DNA of 64,000 nt from Neurospora crassa OR74A (GCF_000182925.2 NC_026504.1:2108001-2172000), one strand, 5' to 3'. Positions 1 to 11,405 are shown, counted from the first letter of the stretch. Numbers and translations are program-made. The notes: generated by a model not told the origin, from the sequence alone.

Positions 1-2
1 CC

Positions 3-1418
3 ATCACCGACGACCAAGAGACCCGATGCTACGACAAACTCCTTGAGCTTGTCGCTGCTGGCGGTCCCCGCTCCGTGTTCGTTTGCGGAGTCCTTCACAA
101 TGTGTTTGCGTCGCTTCAGTGGTTGGATCACAGCCCAGGCAAGGATGGTGCTTGCGACGCCATGCTTGTTCCAACCTTATCCAAGGCCTTAGAACTGCCT
201 CCTCCGAGCAACAAGGCCAATGGCCAGGCCGATAGCTGGGCTCAAATGATGCAGGTTGCTCTTGAGATTGTGGCCTCGATTGGAACAGACCTGCAGACCG
301 CACTGGAAAAGGGTAACCGCCCTCAGCCTGGTAGTGCTTCCAAGGACGAAGAGTGGAATGGGTTCGAAGAAGCCGAGAAGGACGACGACGCTATGGACGT
401 TGACGAGGGCTCTGGTGACGATAAGGACGAGGAGGACGACGAAGAGGATGAGGAGGAGGAGGGCGATGAGGAAGAGGGCGATTCAGATGATGCAGAGTTC
501 GATGAAGCCGACCTAGAGAAGGTTACCGGCATGGATTCCGAAGACGACAACGAAGACGACCTCGACGATCTACCCACACTTCGCGAACTTATAAACAAGG
601 CGATTCCTCAGCTTATCCGGCTGACCAATATTGCTGTGGATGATGACAATAGCATGGCTATTCAGGGCCACGCCATCAGCGCGCTCAACAATATTGCTTG
701 GACTATTTCATGTATCGACTTCTCTGACGGTGAAAACGCCAACATCTGGAAAGCATGGGCACCCGCCGGAAAGAGAATCTGGCAGCGGACCATCTCCCCG
801 ATCCTCGAAGCCGATAGCGCCGACCTGCAGCTTGCCACTCAAGTGACCAGCCTCGCGTGGGCTGTGGCCCGCAGTCTAAACGGCACCACCCCCCTCAGCA
901 GAAACGAGCACCGCAAGTTCATGTCTCTTTACCAAGTGTCCAAGGCGCAACAACAATCCACTATCACCTCTGATGCAGACGACAAGAATAAGGAGCAACA
1001 AACTCAGGAGGATCCCTTCCAAGGCCTTGGCGTTAAGTGCATTGGCGTTCTCGGCGCTCTGGCTCGCGACCCCGCCCCTATCGATATTAACCGCGAAGTT
1101 GGTGTCTTCCTGATGACTCTTCTCGGTAGTGCTGGAGAGTTTGGAGTCCCCCCGGCGGACATAATTCAGGCACTAAATGAAGTGTTCGACATTTATGGCG
1201 ATGAGGAATACACGTGCGATGCCGAAGTATTCTGGAAGGACGGCTTCTTCAGCCACCTCCAGGAGCTCCAGCCCAAGTTGAAGGCAGTTGCCAAGGGCAT
1301 CAACAAGAGGGCCTTTGAGGAGTTGAGGATAAAGGCCGATGAGGCACTGATAAACCTGGGAAGGTTTGTGCAGTACAAGAAGAAGCACGCGCCCAAGGTG
1401 AAGGAGGCGATGCAGTAA
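3..1418 (+). CDS. syo1: Syo1/HEATR3-type symportin, C-terminal part
   Basis: Partial gene: the reading frame is open from the first full codon of the window, and 471 C-terminal residues are present. Syo1 is a transport adaptor with ARM and HEAT repeats that carries newly made Rpl5 and Rpl11 into the nucleus together, for assembly of the 5S RNP of the large ribosomal subunit. What is seen: helical-repeat sequence, then a long Asp/Glu-rich insertion (about bases 345-585), then more HEAT-like helices beginning PTLRELINKAIPQL and LNNIAWTISC. A long acidic loop between the ARM and HEAT parts is a hallmark of fungal Syo1. The Chaetomium protein is roughly 675 residues, so about 200 residues probably lie left of the window. 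No intron is seen. The gene converges on the J-protein gene. The family call is from recall of the conserved C-terminal block, not from a search. Confidence 0.85.
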   Translation: MTDDQETRCYDKLLELVAAGGPRSVFVCGVLHNVFASLQWLDHSPGKDGACDAMLVPTLSKALELPPPSNKANGQADSWAQMMQVALEIVASIGTDLQTALEKGNRPQPGSASKDEEWNGFEEAEKDDDAMDVDEGSGDDKDEEDDEEDEEEEGDEEEGDSDDAEFDEADLEKVTGMDSEDDNEDDLDDLPTLRELINKAIPQLIRLTNIAVDDDNSMAIQGHAISALNNIAWTISCIDFSDGENANIWKAWAPAGKRIWQRTISPILEADSADLQLATQVTSLAWAVARSLNGTTPLSRNEHRKFMSLYQVSKAQQQSTITSDADDKNKEQQTQEDPFQGLGVKCIGVLGALARDPAPIDINREVGVFLMTLLGSAGEFGVPPADIIQALNEVFDIYGDEEYTCDAEVFWKDGFFSHLQELQPKLKAVAKGINKRAFEELRIKADEALINLGRFVQYKKKHAPKVKEAMQ

Positions 1419-2101
1419 ATCTTCGAAATTCTTATCATGGAAAAAGTGTCGGAATCTTCGTCATTGAATCTACCAACATACCATGTAGACTCAAAACAGG
1501 GCATGCACAACCTACAAGTTACAAAAGAGCTGAAACATTCACAAAGAGGGGGACGAGGACGAGCATTCATACAAAGAAAAGATAACAGGAGGGAAGGGAG
1601 ATACCCGACGTACCGTCAAACTTGTCAGCTGATGCTGGAATAGAAAATATGAGAGGGGTGTAAAGCTAGGAATAGAGAGACGAGTCAATATCGATAACAC
1701 AACTTACGCTCATCGCATGTACGGGACAACAAACCAATCTTTGAGCGGGAACCTCGACTATCAGATGTTGTAGCTGCCAAGATACCTGAAAATGCTGATG
1801 CCTCCTTGAAGGCTTTGGTCAGGTTCAGGTAAGGACTTGTGATATATCTCTTCAATTTCTCGGACTTACATGATTCTCTGATGTGTATATGTATAAGCAC
1901 CTTGTCCCATAAAACAGCGACCAAGTCGCGACCCAAAGCTTTGCGTGTAAACACCCCCATTCCTCTAAACCCAAGAAAAATGGCTTCCTTCGATTCGTTG
2001 TAAGCTCCGCTACTGCATCGTTGATGAACACATCTTGCAATTGCCGTAGTTGAATATTGCTGCGCATGCTCATATGAAAGAGCATTGCAGGTTCTTCTTG
2101 C
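1419..2101. other. Intergenic, convergent 3' ends
   Basis: This stretch lies between the stop codons of syo1 (+) and the J-protein gene (-). It should hold both 3' untranslated regions. The short ORFs here have no recognisable protein character. No RNA gene or repeat is seen. Confidence 0.6.
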
Positions 2102-2874
2102 TCAGCCAATAGGCTTCAACTTCTTTTTCTTTTTCTTATCCGAATCCCCAGACTTGCCCTTTTGAAACGCGCGCCAACTATCGATGCGCTGGTCTCTCGT
2201 CTTTTCCCAGTCCTCTTCGTGCTGCCTCTTGCGCTTGCGCTGCTCAGCCTCCTCGTCAGCTTTCCGCTGCTCGCGGCCTTCCTCCTGCATCTGCGCCTTG
2301 AGCTGTCTGCGTCGTCGCTGCTCGTTCTCGATCAGCACAAACTTGGTCTTTTCCTGCCACTTCTTTTCAAACTCGGCCGTCTTGAGCTCAGGGCTGTCGA
2401 CCGTCCATTTGTTCTCGCGGATCAGCAGCATGCGCGCGTCCGCGATAGCTTCGTCTAGGTTCTTGCGGTGCTTCTCCTCCATTAGCTCCGTTTGCGCCTT
2501 CTTCAGTCTATCGAACGCCTCAGGCGCCAAGGGGTTTTTGGTCTTGTCGGGATGGATCAGCAGGGACTTTTTGCGGTAAGCAATCTTGATGTCGGATTCG
2601 GTCACGCCGGGCTTGAGGCCGAGGACTGAGTAGGCGTCGAGCCGGAAGGCTTTCAAGATACGGTCGATCTCGGCATCCTGTCGGAATTTAGATTGTCAGC
2701 AACTACTGAGTTGGGGATGTAAATGTTGGTATAGTTGGGCGTGGTTGTTGTCTGGCTTGCCTTCTCCCACTCCTTGGCTTCAGATTCCAGCACTTCAAGC
2801 GCATCCCGAGTGTCGGCAGGAGTTTCGTCTTTGACGTCTTTAACGTCCTTCACGTCCTTAGTGTCTGTCGCCAT
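2102..2874 (-). CDS. spf31: J-domain protein, DNAJC8/Spf31 type, one GC-AG intron
   Basis: Predicted 229 aa in two exons: 2874-2761 and 2677-2102, with an 83-bp intron at 2760-2678. The J-domain is clear: the block beginning DAYSVLGLKPGVT, the HPDK signature (reads LLIHPDKTK) and a following helix. A long Lys/Arg/Glu-rich coiled coil comes next, then the tail RDQRIDSWRAFQ. That tail is shared with human DNAJC8 (SPF31) and fission-yeast Spf31, J-proteins found with spliceosomal complexes, so a nuclear splicing-associated co-chaperone is likely. The donor on the coding strand is GCAAGC, the acceptor is GACAG and the branch site is GCTGAC. Joining them gives EWEK-DAEIDRILKAFRLD, the expected family sequence just before the J-domain. 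ATG 2874 is chosen because it opens the acidic N-terminus; an in-frame ATG lies 45 nt upstream at 2919. The gene diverges from dbp10. Confidence 0.88.
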
Positions 2875-3308
2875 ATTGTCGCCGGAATGGAGGGTCAATC
2901 TGGATGCTTGTTTGATCAATTACAAAGGGTTGATGGATAAGTAAGTTCGGTCTACCAAACGGAACGCAACTCCGGGGAAGTTTAGGGAAGTTCAGTAGTT
3001 GCGACTTGCGACACCTCCAGGAGCGCGGAAAGCACAGCTAACGCACGCCAGCGCTGCCAAGGCAAACCCACGGGCATGCAATGGGTGTACTTGATAAGCT
3101 GATAATGGATAAATGTCACATTGGCCCCACTAAAAAGTCGACCATCCAAAATTTACGGGTGACGGGCAGGCATTGATGGCTACAGTAGACAAGAGACCCC
3201 AAGACCCCATCATCATCACCAACCTAAACTCCAACCCACCCCGTCCGTCTTTGCATCTTCAATTAGCGATTCGTGCTGCAATTGGCAGCAACACAACCCT
3301 CGCTCACC
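2875..3308. promoter_or_regulatory. Divergent promoter region, spf31 / dbp10
   Basis: This 434-bp gap between two divergent start codons must hold both promoters and 5' leaders. I cannot point to a confident TATA box or factor site. If the spf31 start is really at 2919 the gap is 45 bp shorter. Confidence 0.5.
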
Positions 3309-6179
3309 ATGCCTAGACGCGCAGCGTCCCCCACACCGTCCGAGAACGAGGTTGACATCGCGGGTGCTTTGTTCAACAACGACAGCGACTTCGAAGACAA
3401 CAGCAGCAAGCACCACACCAAGAAGGGAGCTGTTACGAACAGCGGGCTTGACCTCGATTTCAACGATCTTCTCGGTAACGGCGATGATGGACTACCTAGC
3501 TTTAATGGCGAGGGCGATGATGACGAAGCCTTTATCGCTTCGCTCACACGGAGCTCGCAGAGAAAGTCCTCCAACATTCAGGGCAAATCAGTCAAGAAGG
3601 GTGGAGGTTTCCAGGCAATGGGTGCGTAGTCTTCCGTCCCATGGCATAAGTTGATGATGCTTGGGGCAGCTGCTGATACTCTCCTAGGTCTAAACGCCCA
3701 TCTCCTCCGAGCGATTACCAGAAAAGGCTTCTCCGTCCCGACCCCCATTCAGCGCAAAGCGATCCCCCTGATTTTAGAAAGAAAAGATGTGGTCGGCATG
3801 GCCAGAACCGGTTCCGGAAAGACTGCAGCTTTCGTTATCCCCATGATTGAGAGGTTGAAGGGGCACAGTCCACGTGTTGGCTCGAGGGCGCTCATCATGT
3901 CTCCCTCGCGTGAACTTGCGTTGCAGACCCTCAAGGTCGTCAAGGAACTCGGCAGAGGTACCGATCTAAAGACCGTATTGCTCGTCGGTGGTGACAGCCT
4001 AGAAGAACAGTTTGGTATGATGGCGTCGAATCCCGATATTATCATCGCCACACCCGGTCGTTTCCTCCATCTCAAGGTTGAAATGAACCTCTCTTTGGCC
4101 TCCATCAAATACGTTGTCTTCGATGAAGCTGATCGCCTCTTCGAAATGGGTTTCGCTACTGAGTTGACCGAAATTCTTCACGCCCTCCCTCCTTCCAGAC
4201 AGACGCTTCTTTTCTCTGCGACGCTCCCATCGTCCTTGGTCGAATTCGCCAGAGCCGGTCTTCAAGAGCCAAGCCTTGTCAGGTTGGATGCCGAAACCAA
4301 GGTGTCACCCGACCTCGAGAGTGCTTTCTTCGCAGTAAAGGGAGGTGAGAAGGAGGGTGCCCTTCTCCATCTTCTCCACGACGTCATCAAGGTCCCGCTG
4401 GGTCCGCCCGAGGGCACAAAGGAAGAGAGTGACGAATTGCAGGCGAGGAAAAGGAAACGCGAGTACAGGCCCAATCCTAAGGAGAAGCCGACGGAATACT
4501 CGACCATCATCTTCACAGCAACGAAACATCACGTCGAGTACATTGCGAACCTGTTGAAACTCGCAGGCTTTGCCGTGTCCTACGTTTACGGTTCGCTTGA
4601 CCAGACGGCCCGTTTGATCCAAGTTGACAACTTCCGTCGGGGAAGAACACATATTCTCGTGGTTACCGATGTCGCCGCCCGTGGTATTGATATGCCTGCT
4701 CTCGCCAACGTCATCAACTACGATTTCCCATCTCAGCCCAAGATCTTTGTCCATCGTGTTGGTCGTACAGCTCGTGCGGGTCAGCGTGGTTGGGCCTATG
4801 GTTTGGTCCGTCAGTCAGACGTACCATATCTACTTGATCTACAGCTCTTCCTGGGAAGGAAACTTATTATCGGCCACGATCAGAAGAACCCTTCCTTCGC
4901 GGCAGACGTCGTAGTTGGAACACTAAAGAGAGATGGAGTGGATGTTAACATTGAGTGGGTTGAGAAGGCGCTCAAGGAGAGTGCCGATCTCAAGGCGCTG
5001 AAGGGTGTTGCCGCAAAGGCCGAGAAGCTCTACATGAAGACGAGGAATTCTGCGTCGAGCCAGAGCGCAAAGAGAGCCCGCGAAGTTACGCAGTCCAGGG
5101 GCTGGACACAGCTCCATCCTTTGTTTGGAGAAGAAGCCGCTGAAGCCCAGGCAGCTCGCGATGATCTTCTCAGCAGGATAAACCGCTTCAAGCCCCAGGA
5201 AACCATCTTTGAACTTGGCCCTAAGGGCAAGTCTAGCCGCAATAAGGCCGCGGAAGTTGTACGAAACATGCGTTCCAGATTCAAGGAGCGCAAGACTACC
5301 AACGACGAGGATGATGAGGACGTGGACATGGAAGATGCCGAGGGTAAACCTGACGGCGAGGAGACCAATGCGTTCGAAGACTTTGAGGATGAGGAAGAGG
5401 AGGGAGAGGCGGAAGAGGCAGAAGAGGCGGAAGCCAAGGAAGACCCATACGCCGACGACTCGGATTCGGAGATGGAGGTTACAGTATCCAGCAGCATGCA
5501 TACGAAGAAGAAGGGTGGCCCGGTCAACTTCCAAGACCCCGAGATCTTCATGTCCTACACGCCTCGCACCACTAGCCTTGCGGAGGAGAAGGCTTACGGT
5601 GTTCACTCGGGCGGCTACAGCGGCAACAGCTTCGTCGAGGCCGCTCGCGACGCTACCATGGACCTGACCAACGACGAGAGTGCCAAGAACTTCGGTCTGC
5701 CCACGAAATCCAAGATGCGTTGGGACAAGCGTCACAGCAAGTACGTGGCGGTCGCCAACGATGAGGACGGCTCCAAGGGCGCCAAGATGATTCGTGGCGA
5801 GTCCGGTGTCAAGATTGCCGCCTCGTTCAAGAGCGGCCGCTTCGACCGGTGGCGCAAGGATAACCGTCTCGGCAAGTTGCCCACGATTGGCGAGACGGAG
5901 AAGTCGCAGCTCATCCGCAACTTCGGAGCCCAACCTGGCCAACCGCGGTACAAGCACAAGATGGAGAAGGCGCCCAAGGATGCGGACAAGTTCAGAGACG
6001 ATTACCACGTCCGCAAGAAGCGTGTTGCTGAAGCCAAGGAGAAGAGAATCGGCAAGTACAAGGATGGTGAGGGTAGCAAGAGGGAGCTCAAGACTGCCAC
6101 GGATATCCGCAAGGCAAGAGCGGTCGCGGAGAAGAAGCGCGAGAAGAATGCTAGGCCGGCGAAGAGGCAGAAGAGGTGA
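3309..6179 (+). CDS. dbp10: ATP-dependent RNA helicase Dbp10 (DEAD box)
   Basis: Predicted 934 aa in two exons, 3309-3621 and 3688-6179, with a 66-bp intron (GTGCGT donor, CTCCTAG acceptor) that rejoins at QAMG-LNAHLL. Dbp10 is a nucleolar DEAD-box helicase needed for 60S subunit assembly. Visible in order: acidic N-terminal tail; Q motif (PTPIQRKAI); motif I ARTGSGKT near residue 143; Ia PSRELALQ; Ib TPGR; motif II DEAD at 250-253; motif III SAT at 281-283; motif [10 protein letters not shown]; motif [12 protein letters not shown] from about 460. An acidic linker, the DBP10 C-terminal region and a very basic tail follow. All ATPase and helicase motifs are intact and length fits the family. 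The large minus-strand ORFs opposite it are codon-bias shadows. It lies in the same block as syo1, another large-subunit factor. Confidence 0.96.
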
Positions 6180-8597
6180 AGCGGTTGTTGAATTAATACC
6201 AAGGGGCGGTTTGTTTCAGAAGCGGCAAGTAGCTCTAGTTTACCCAAATCAAGACACAGCCAACAGCCCAACTGAAGACCAAATTGGTGCCTTCCAACGC
6301 AGTCACATGGTCCTACACCGGATAGAGGCCGCGGAAAACGAATGGTTGTTGGTCATTAGCCATGTTTGTGATATAGTCGTGTAAGGTACCGGCAGACGGT
6401 ACGTCTATCCACGTGCAATGGCTGCAGCCCAAAGCCGGTGTTGGGTATCGGCTTGATTTTGAAGGATACACTGTCTATTGGCTTTCCATTTCGCGCGACT
6501 ATCTTTGGTATGAGCACTCATTGATACATTGGCTGGTGTGTTGCTTGTGGCCCGTACCTCGTAGATGTTTTGAGAATCCTGACCCCCTCCCCAACAGGTA
6601 TGTACTATCAAAGAAGTGGGTGAACAAGGCCTCTGCCCAACCACACCACGACCATCAAAGACGAAATGTGAAAAGCCAAGGAAAACAAGCTTTTGCCCAG
6701 CTCGATTCATTGACGATGGAACATCCCCGTCTGGTTTCACAGAACGGGAAGTGTGGCAGACCTAAGCGTTTGACACGCAGGTGGAAATCTCATGGCATTC
6801 CATGGCAGTTGCTTGGCTCAAAAGCTTGAATGAATTTTTCATTGACAAGATTTGTAGTATGAATACGTTCGGTGCCTTGTAACACTATGTTGTAAGAAAA
6901 GCGGTGGCCGGAAGCCGGTGATGGTCTATGCTGGCCAACTCAAAACTTGTGTGTCTTGTCGCCACTCAAACATATCGAGATCCTGAAGGTCACAGGTGTA
7001 GTGTACTACTAACAAGTTGTTTCTTTTTCTGATTTGTTCTGAAATTTGAAGTTTGGTGTTTGGGATGGAATGAATTCCAGCGCGGGTATCGACGTCATAC
7101 AAGGGGGTCTTGGCGTAGAGAGGCCTAGACTAACTTTTTTCCGGTACCTGCCGAACGGGTACTGTTAACCCTGCAAATAACGACATGAGTATAACGATAT
7201 CCTAGCCATAACGACCAATCCCCCTGGAACCGGCTGTATCGTCAATTGAAGGGTTAACAGTACACTGGGAAGCATCAACTTGCACTTTTATGCATGTGAG
7301 GGATGCCACCAGCCTGGCCAGCAGTTGGTAATGAAGGTCATGAAGGCAAAACGTAGAAGATTTGAAGAAATATGAAATTGGGACGCCATGTCGTTTTCGC
7401 AAGACGATGTTTCAAGCGTGTGGAGGTGTGCACGATAACTTTGATATCGGTGTGATGAGCCGGTAATTTACGTACGATTGAATAGACGACATTCTGCATT
7501 GCAACTGGACCTGGCGTGCCTGCAGGTGGATAGGCTCCTCTTTTTACGTTTCGCGCCTAAGAAATACCCAATTACATTTTCCATACTTACCATTTCGCAT
7601 GCGCACGATTACGTGTTATGGTTAGCTAGTCAGGATCGTCAGCCAGTCTTGCTCCATTCATGATGCGCTGGAGATGGAGTCAGTCTTGCCGCCGTGGAGA
7701 ATATTCGGCTAGAGCAAGGTACGATTGTCTAATGCAGAGAGGAGGAGGCGGCCTCCCTTCCTTTGCAAGTTTGGGTGTTCGAGTATGAACGAAGAAGAAC
7801 CACCAACAATGTGGTGTAGAGGTAGAGGTACGTAGGTACTAGTTGGTAGGGTAGGGTCTTCCTTCTTTGAAAGGGATAGGATAGTAACGCTGAAATTGGG
7901 TTATGGGAAAGCTCACATGATGAGGTACTACCTACGTGTACCATCAGTTTAACTGAACCCCAGCCCTTGTCATTCACTCGTTCGTTGCCATCGTCCATAT
8001 GTGCCGGCCATTCTGCCATTCCAGGTTCCATCAATCGAGAGTTTGTTCTCCCTTTGACCATAGTTTTTCGCTTCCTAGACAAAATCTTGGACCAATCCTC
8101 CTCCCTTCTTTCAAAAGACCATTGCGCCTCTCCTCTATTGCGCATACATTGCCCATCCCTCGACGATTGTCAACGGGTGATCGGATCGCCAACGTCTCAT
8201 TTTGTTAAAAGCGTTTAATTTCGGCGCTTTCCTAACTCGTCAGGGAAAGTCACATTCGTCAACTCGATCCTACAACTCTTCCTCCTAAACAACATTCCGC
8301 TTGTTAACGTTTTCAACATCATCGCCGAGACTTGCTCCTGGAGAGCGCATTGGCAGAGCAAAGACAAAGAATTACCCAGCAACGAGGGCTCAGCAATCTC
8401 GCATTTCGATTGGCATCTCTCCCACATTCTGATTTCGAACTGACCCGAGACCCGAACACATCACCGAAGAAAATAACGGCATTCCTTTCTACGGGCGCGA
8501 CATCGAGTGGACGACACGACTATAAGGCCCTTAAGGCGGTCTGGCTAGGGGCGAAACGCGAGTGCAAGTTGAGAAGAAATCAAGCAATCGAGTAATC
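6180..8597. other. Intergenic region with an inverted repeat and the exchanger leader
   Basis: No convincing gene in 2.4 kb. It holds the dbp10 3' end on the left and, on the right, the pyrimidine-rich promoter and leader of the exchanger gene. AGGTA/TACCT palindromes occur near 7821-7840 and 7921-7940. A strong inverted repeat at 7159-7263 is listed separately. The largest ORF (6413-6829) has no family character. Confidence 0.55.
7159..7263. repeat. Inverted repeat enclosing three ATAACGA heptamers
   Basis: The left arm 7159-7176 is the reverse complement of the right arm 7246-7263 at 17 of 18 positions; the core GTACTGTTAACCCT is perfect. The 69-nt spacer contains ATAACGA three times on the + strand, at 7177-7183, 7191-7197 and 7208-7214. 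It could be an RNA hairpin, a paired binding site, or the ends of a small degraded element. I cannot decide between these. Confidence 0.6.
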
Positions 8598-10844
8598 ATG
8601 GCTTGTAAGTATCTTGCATATGCCCAATTACATCAACACCCACCAATACCCAAATGCCGAACCTTCATGCCCTCCATGCTGTGCCCAATACAAAATTGGC
8701 CGCCCTGCGCATGCGCAAATAGTCGCCTCTCCTGCCTAGCGGGGCTGTGTACTCTCACTCTTTGCTCCAACGTTACCACTGAACTCCCAGCATGCACTTT
8801 CGTGGCCAGCTTAACAAAGATATATCATTCTTGGTTCGCGAGTGTGGGATCACAAAATCTATGGATACAGGCCCCGATTGAGCCAGCAAGCATTCTACGC
8901 TATGAAATGAAACAATTCTAACGCAATGTCTTATCACCTAGTCAACAATTACAGGGTGAGACAGGAGGCGCATCGCGTGAGCCGCGACAGCAACTCGATC
9001 ATGAACCCTTGGCGAAACAAGAGAAGCTCAACATGGGATGTGCCCGAGTCACAACGCTACTCTCAGCCGCCGATGGCGCACGAAGGACTTGATGATGCAC
9101 TGCCCATCAAACACTCAGTAACGGCACCATCACGAACATCAAACGGCTACGACAGTGCAAATGGGGAGCCCTCCTACAACCCCAAGAACATCGAGATGCA
9201 GGACATGGAGCCCGCCAGCCAGATGACTGGGCTCACAGGGGACACAAATGTGGAATCGGCACAGGCTTCTGCGGGTTCCGCACATCAACGTGACGGCAGC
9301 CTTGGTCTTGTGCGCAAGAGGACAGTAGGCGTCAATGATTCGCGGACCGAACTGAACGGCGCAGGACAAAAGGTGGCCGAGGAGGAAAAGAAGAAGAAGC
9401 AGAGGACTTTCTTCAAGCACCTCCAACCCAAGGAGCCGTTCACCGTGGGGAATCAAATTCGACGCACACTTTTGAACTCGTGGCTCAACGTTCTACTCGT
9501 CGCGGCGCCGATAGGTATCGCGATCAACTATGTCGAGGCGGTACCCCGCGTTGCGGTCTTCGTTGTCAATTTCATTGCCATCATTCCTCTTGCGGCAATG
9601 CTGGGTTTTGCGACGGAGGAAATTGCATTGAGAACGGGCGAAGTAATGGGCGGACTTTTGAATGCCAGTTTTGGGTAAGTATCAGCTTCATGGGTTAGGG
9701 CGGTAGAGAACAGTGCTAACACTCCCACCACAGTAATGCTGTTGAGTTGATTGTGGCGGTTATTGCTTTGACGCACGACGAGATCGTCGTCGTACAGACT
9801 TCGCTCATTGGCAGTATCCTGTCCAACCTTCTTCTGGTCATGGGAATGTGCTTCTTCTGCGGTGGTCTCAACAGACAGGAACAGTATTTCAACACGACCG
9901 TTGCCCAAACAGCGGCGAGTTTGCTTGCGCTTGCCGTCGCCAGTGTCATTGTACCCACGGTCTTTGATATGGCTGCGGATACCCCGCCCGAAAAGGTGGC
10001 GCAGATTTCACGCGGCGTCTCCATCATTCTGCTTTTCGTTTACGGTGGTTATCTTTTGTTCCAGCTAAAGACCCACTCCTCCGTCTTCGCCGAAGAGAGT
10101 CAGAAGGTCGCAGCCAAGCCTTTCAACTTCCGAGGCGGCCATGATCTCAAGGACGGTGCCATTGCCCAGGGCTTGGTAGGCCCTGCTGGTATGGTAGGAG
10201 GCCACGCGGTTCCTACGCAGGACAACAACGAGAACATCCGCCACCACCTGGACACCGCGCCCCATCAGGAGGAGGAGGACGAGGAGGAGGAGGGCGAGGA
10301 ACCGCAGCTGCACTTCATTGTCGCCGTTGCCACCCTGGTCATCTGTACCGTGATCATCGCGTTTTGCGCCGAGTACATGGTTGACGGCATCAGTGCCATT
10401 ACCGACGGAGACAAGGTCAGCAAAGAATTCGTTGGCCTGATTCTGCTGCCCATCGTCGGAAATGCCGCCGAGCACGCCACTGCTGTTACGGTGGCCATCA
10501 AGGACAAGATGGATCTGGCCATTGGTGTGGCCGTTGGTTCCAGCATGCAGGTCGCCTTGTTCGTCATCCCTCTGCTCGTTATTATCGGCTGGGGAATGGG
10601 CATCGAGGACATGTCGCTCAGCTTCGACACGTTTCAGGTGGCGGTCATGTTTGTTTCGGTGCTGCTGGTTAACTACCTCATTGCAGACGGAAAGAGCCAC
10701 TGGCTCGAGGGAATGCTGCTTATCTGTCTGTATCTCATCGTGGCTGTCTGCGCTTGGTGTAAGTTTGGCGATAACTCCCCAACCTCTCTGGCGCTCTTTG
10801 ATGCTAACGTGTTCTTCTCTACAGTTTACCCGAATGGCCCCTAG
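8598..10844 (+). CDS. CAX-family Ca2+/H+ exchanger (Vcx1-like)
   Basis: Predicted 594 aa in four exons: 8598-8604, 8942-9674, 9734-10758 and 10825-10844. CAX proteins use the proton gradient to load Ca2+ into the vacuole. Visible: a polar N-terminus ending in a Lys-rich stretch; about eleven hydrophobic segments in two halves; the two ion-selectivity repeats, NASFGNAVELIV (GNAVE at 247-251) and PIVGNAAEHATAV (GNAAE at 489-493); and an acidic Glu/Asp run near 425-435 between the halves, typical of the family. The first coding exon is only 7 nt (ATGGCTT). Its GTAAGT donor pairs with the CCTAG acceptor at 8941, which lies 20 nt after a CTAAC branch site, giving MAF-NNYRVRQEA. Introns 2 and 3 (59 and 66 bp) each have GTAAGT, CTAAC and CAG. 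Vacuolar location is a family inference; the start exon is the least certain part. Confidence 0.9.
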
Positions 10845-11331
10845 TAAATCTAAACCACAGCCCAAAACAACTTGATGAAGATGGAAACGATGCCCGATTT
10901 CGATTAGATACATATTATACGTTTGAGAAGAATGACACGTTATTCCAGTTGGCACGTCGTCTTTTTTTCTCGCTTATTATGACACAACATTCCTTAGCTA
11001 GCACGCACCAGATTTCTATTACAAAGAGCAAGCAGGCAGCCCAATCACACCATCCTACACAACGTACATATTTTAGAATAGATATCGTCAATTTTCATGA
11101 TGGGTAATTAGGCCACACTAATAGACTGATGAGCATCCATCCATCAGAAGGCAGGGAATGGGAAAGGAGAAATACTCCATCGAATGGGATAGACAATAAG
11201 GAACATCGTAGGAAAAACGGAGAGACGAGAATCGAACATGGAGGGAATAGCATGAACGAAGATACGTTGTCATTTTCATTGGAAGATATAAACCCCTGAT
11301 CAATGACAAACTTTCAGCAATTGAGAAACAT
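10845..11331. other. Intergenic, exchanger 3' region
   Basis: This is the 487 bp between the exchanger stop codon and the tRNA gene. It is AT-rich with short T tracts and should contain the exchanger 3' untranslated region. Nothing else is recognised. Confidence 0.5.
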
Positions 11332-11405
11332 TCCCTCGTGGCGCAATTGGCTAGCGCGTCAGACTGTTAATCTGGAGGCTGTAAGTTCGATCCTTACCGA
11401 GGGAG
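11332..11405 (+). tRNA. tRNA-Asn (GTT)
   Basis: A 74-nt cloverleaf without intron. The acceptor stem TCCCTCG pairs with CGAGGGA and G is the discriminator base. The A box reads TGGCGCAATTGG. The anticodon stem TCAGA/TCTGG encloses loop CTGTTAA with anticodon GTT at 11366-11368. The B box reads AGTTCGATCCT. Oligo-T tracts at 11417-11422 and 11431-11440 would terminate RNA polymerase III. The gene sits between the converging exchanger and iml1 genes. Confidence 0.97.

Noticed and set aside
4923-6008. 361-codon minus-strand ORF opposite dbp10
   Set aside because: It is the reverse shadow of a high-GC coding region rich in Lys/Glu codons, and the + frame has all DEAD-box motifs.
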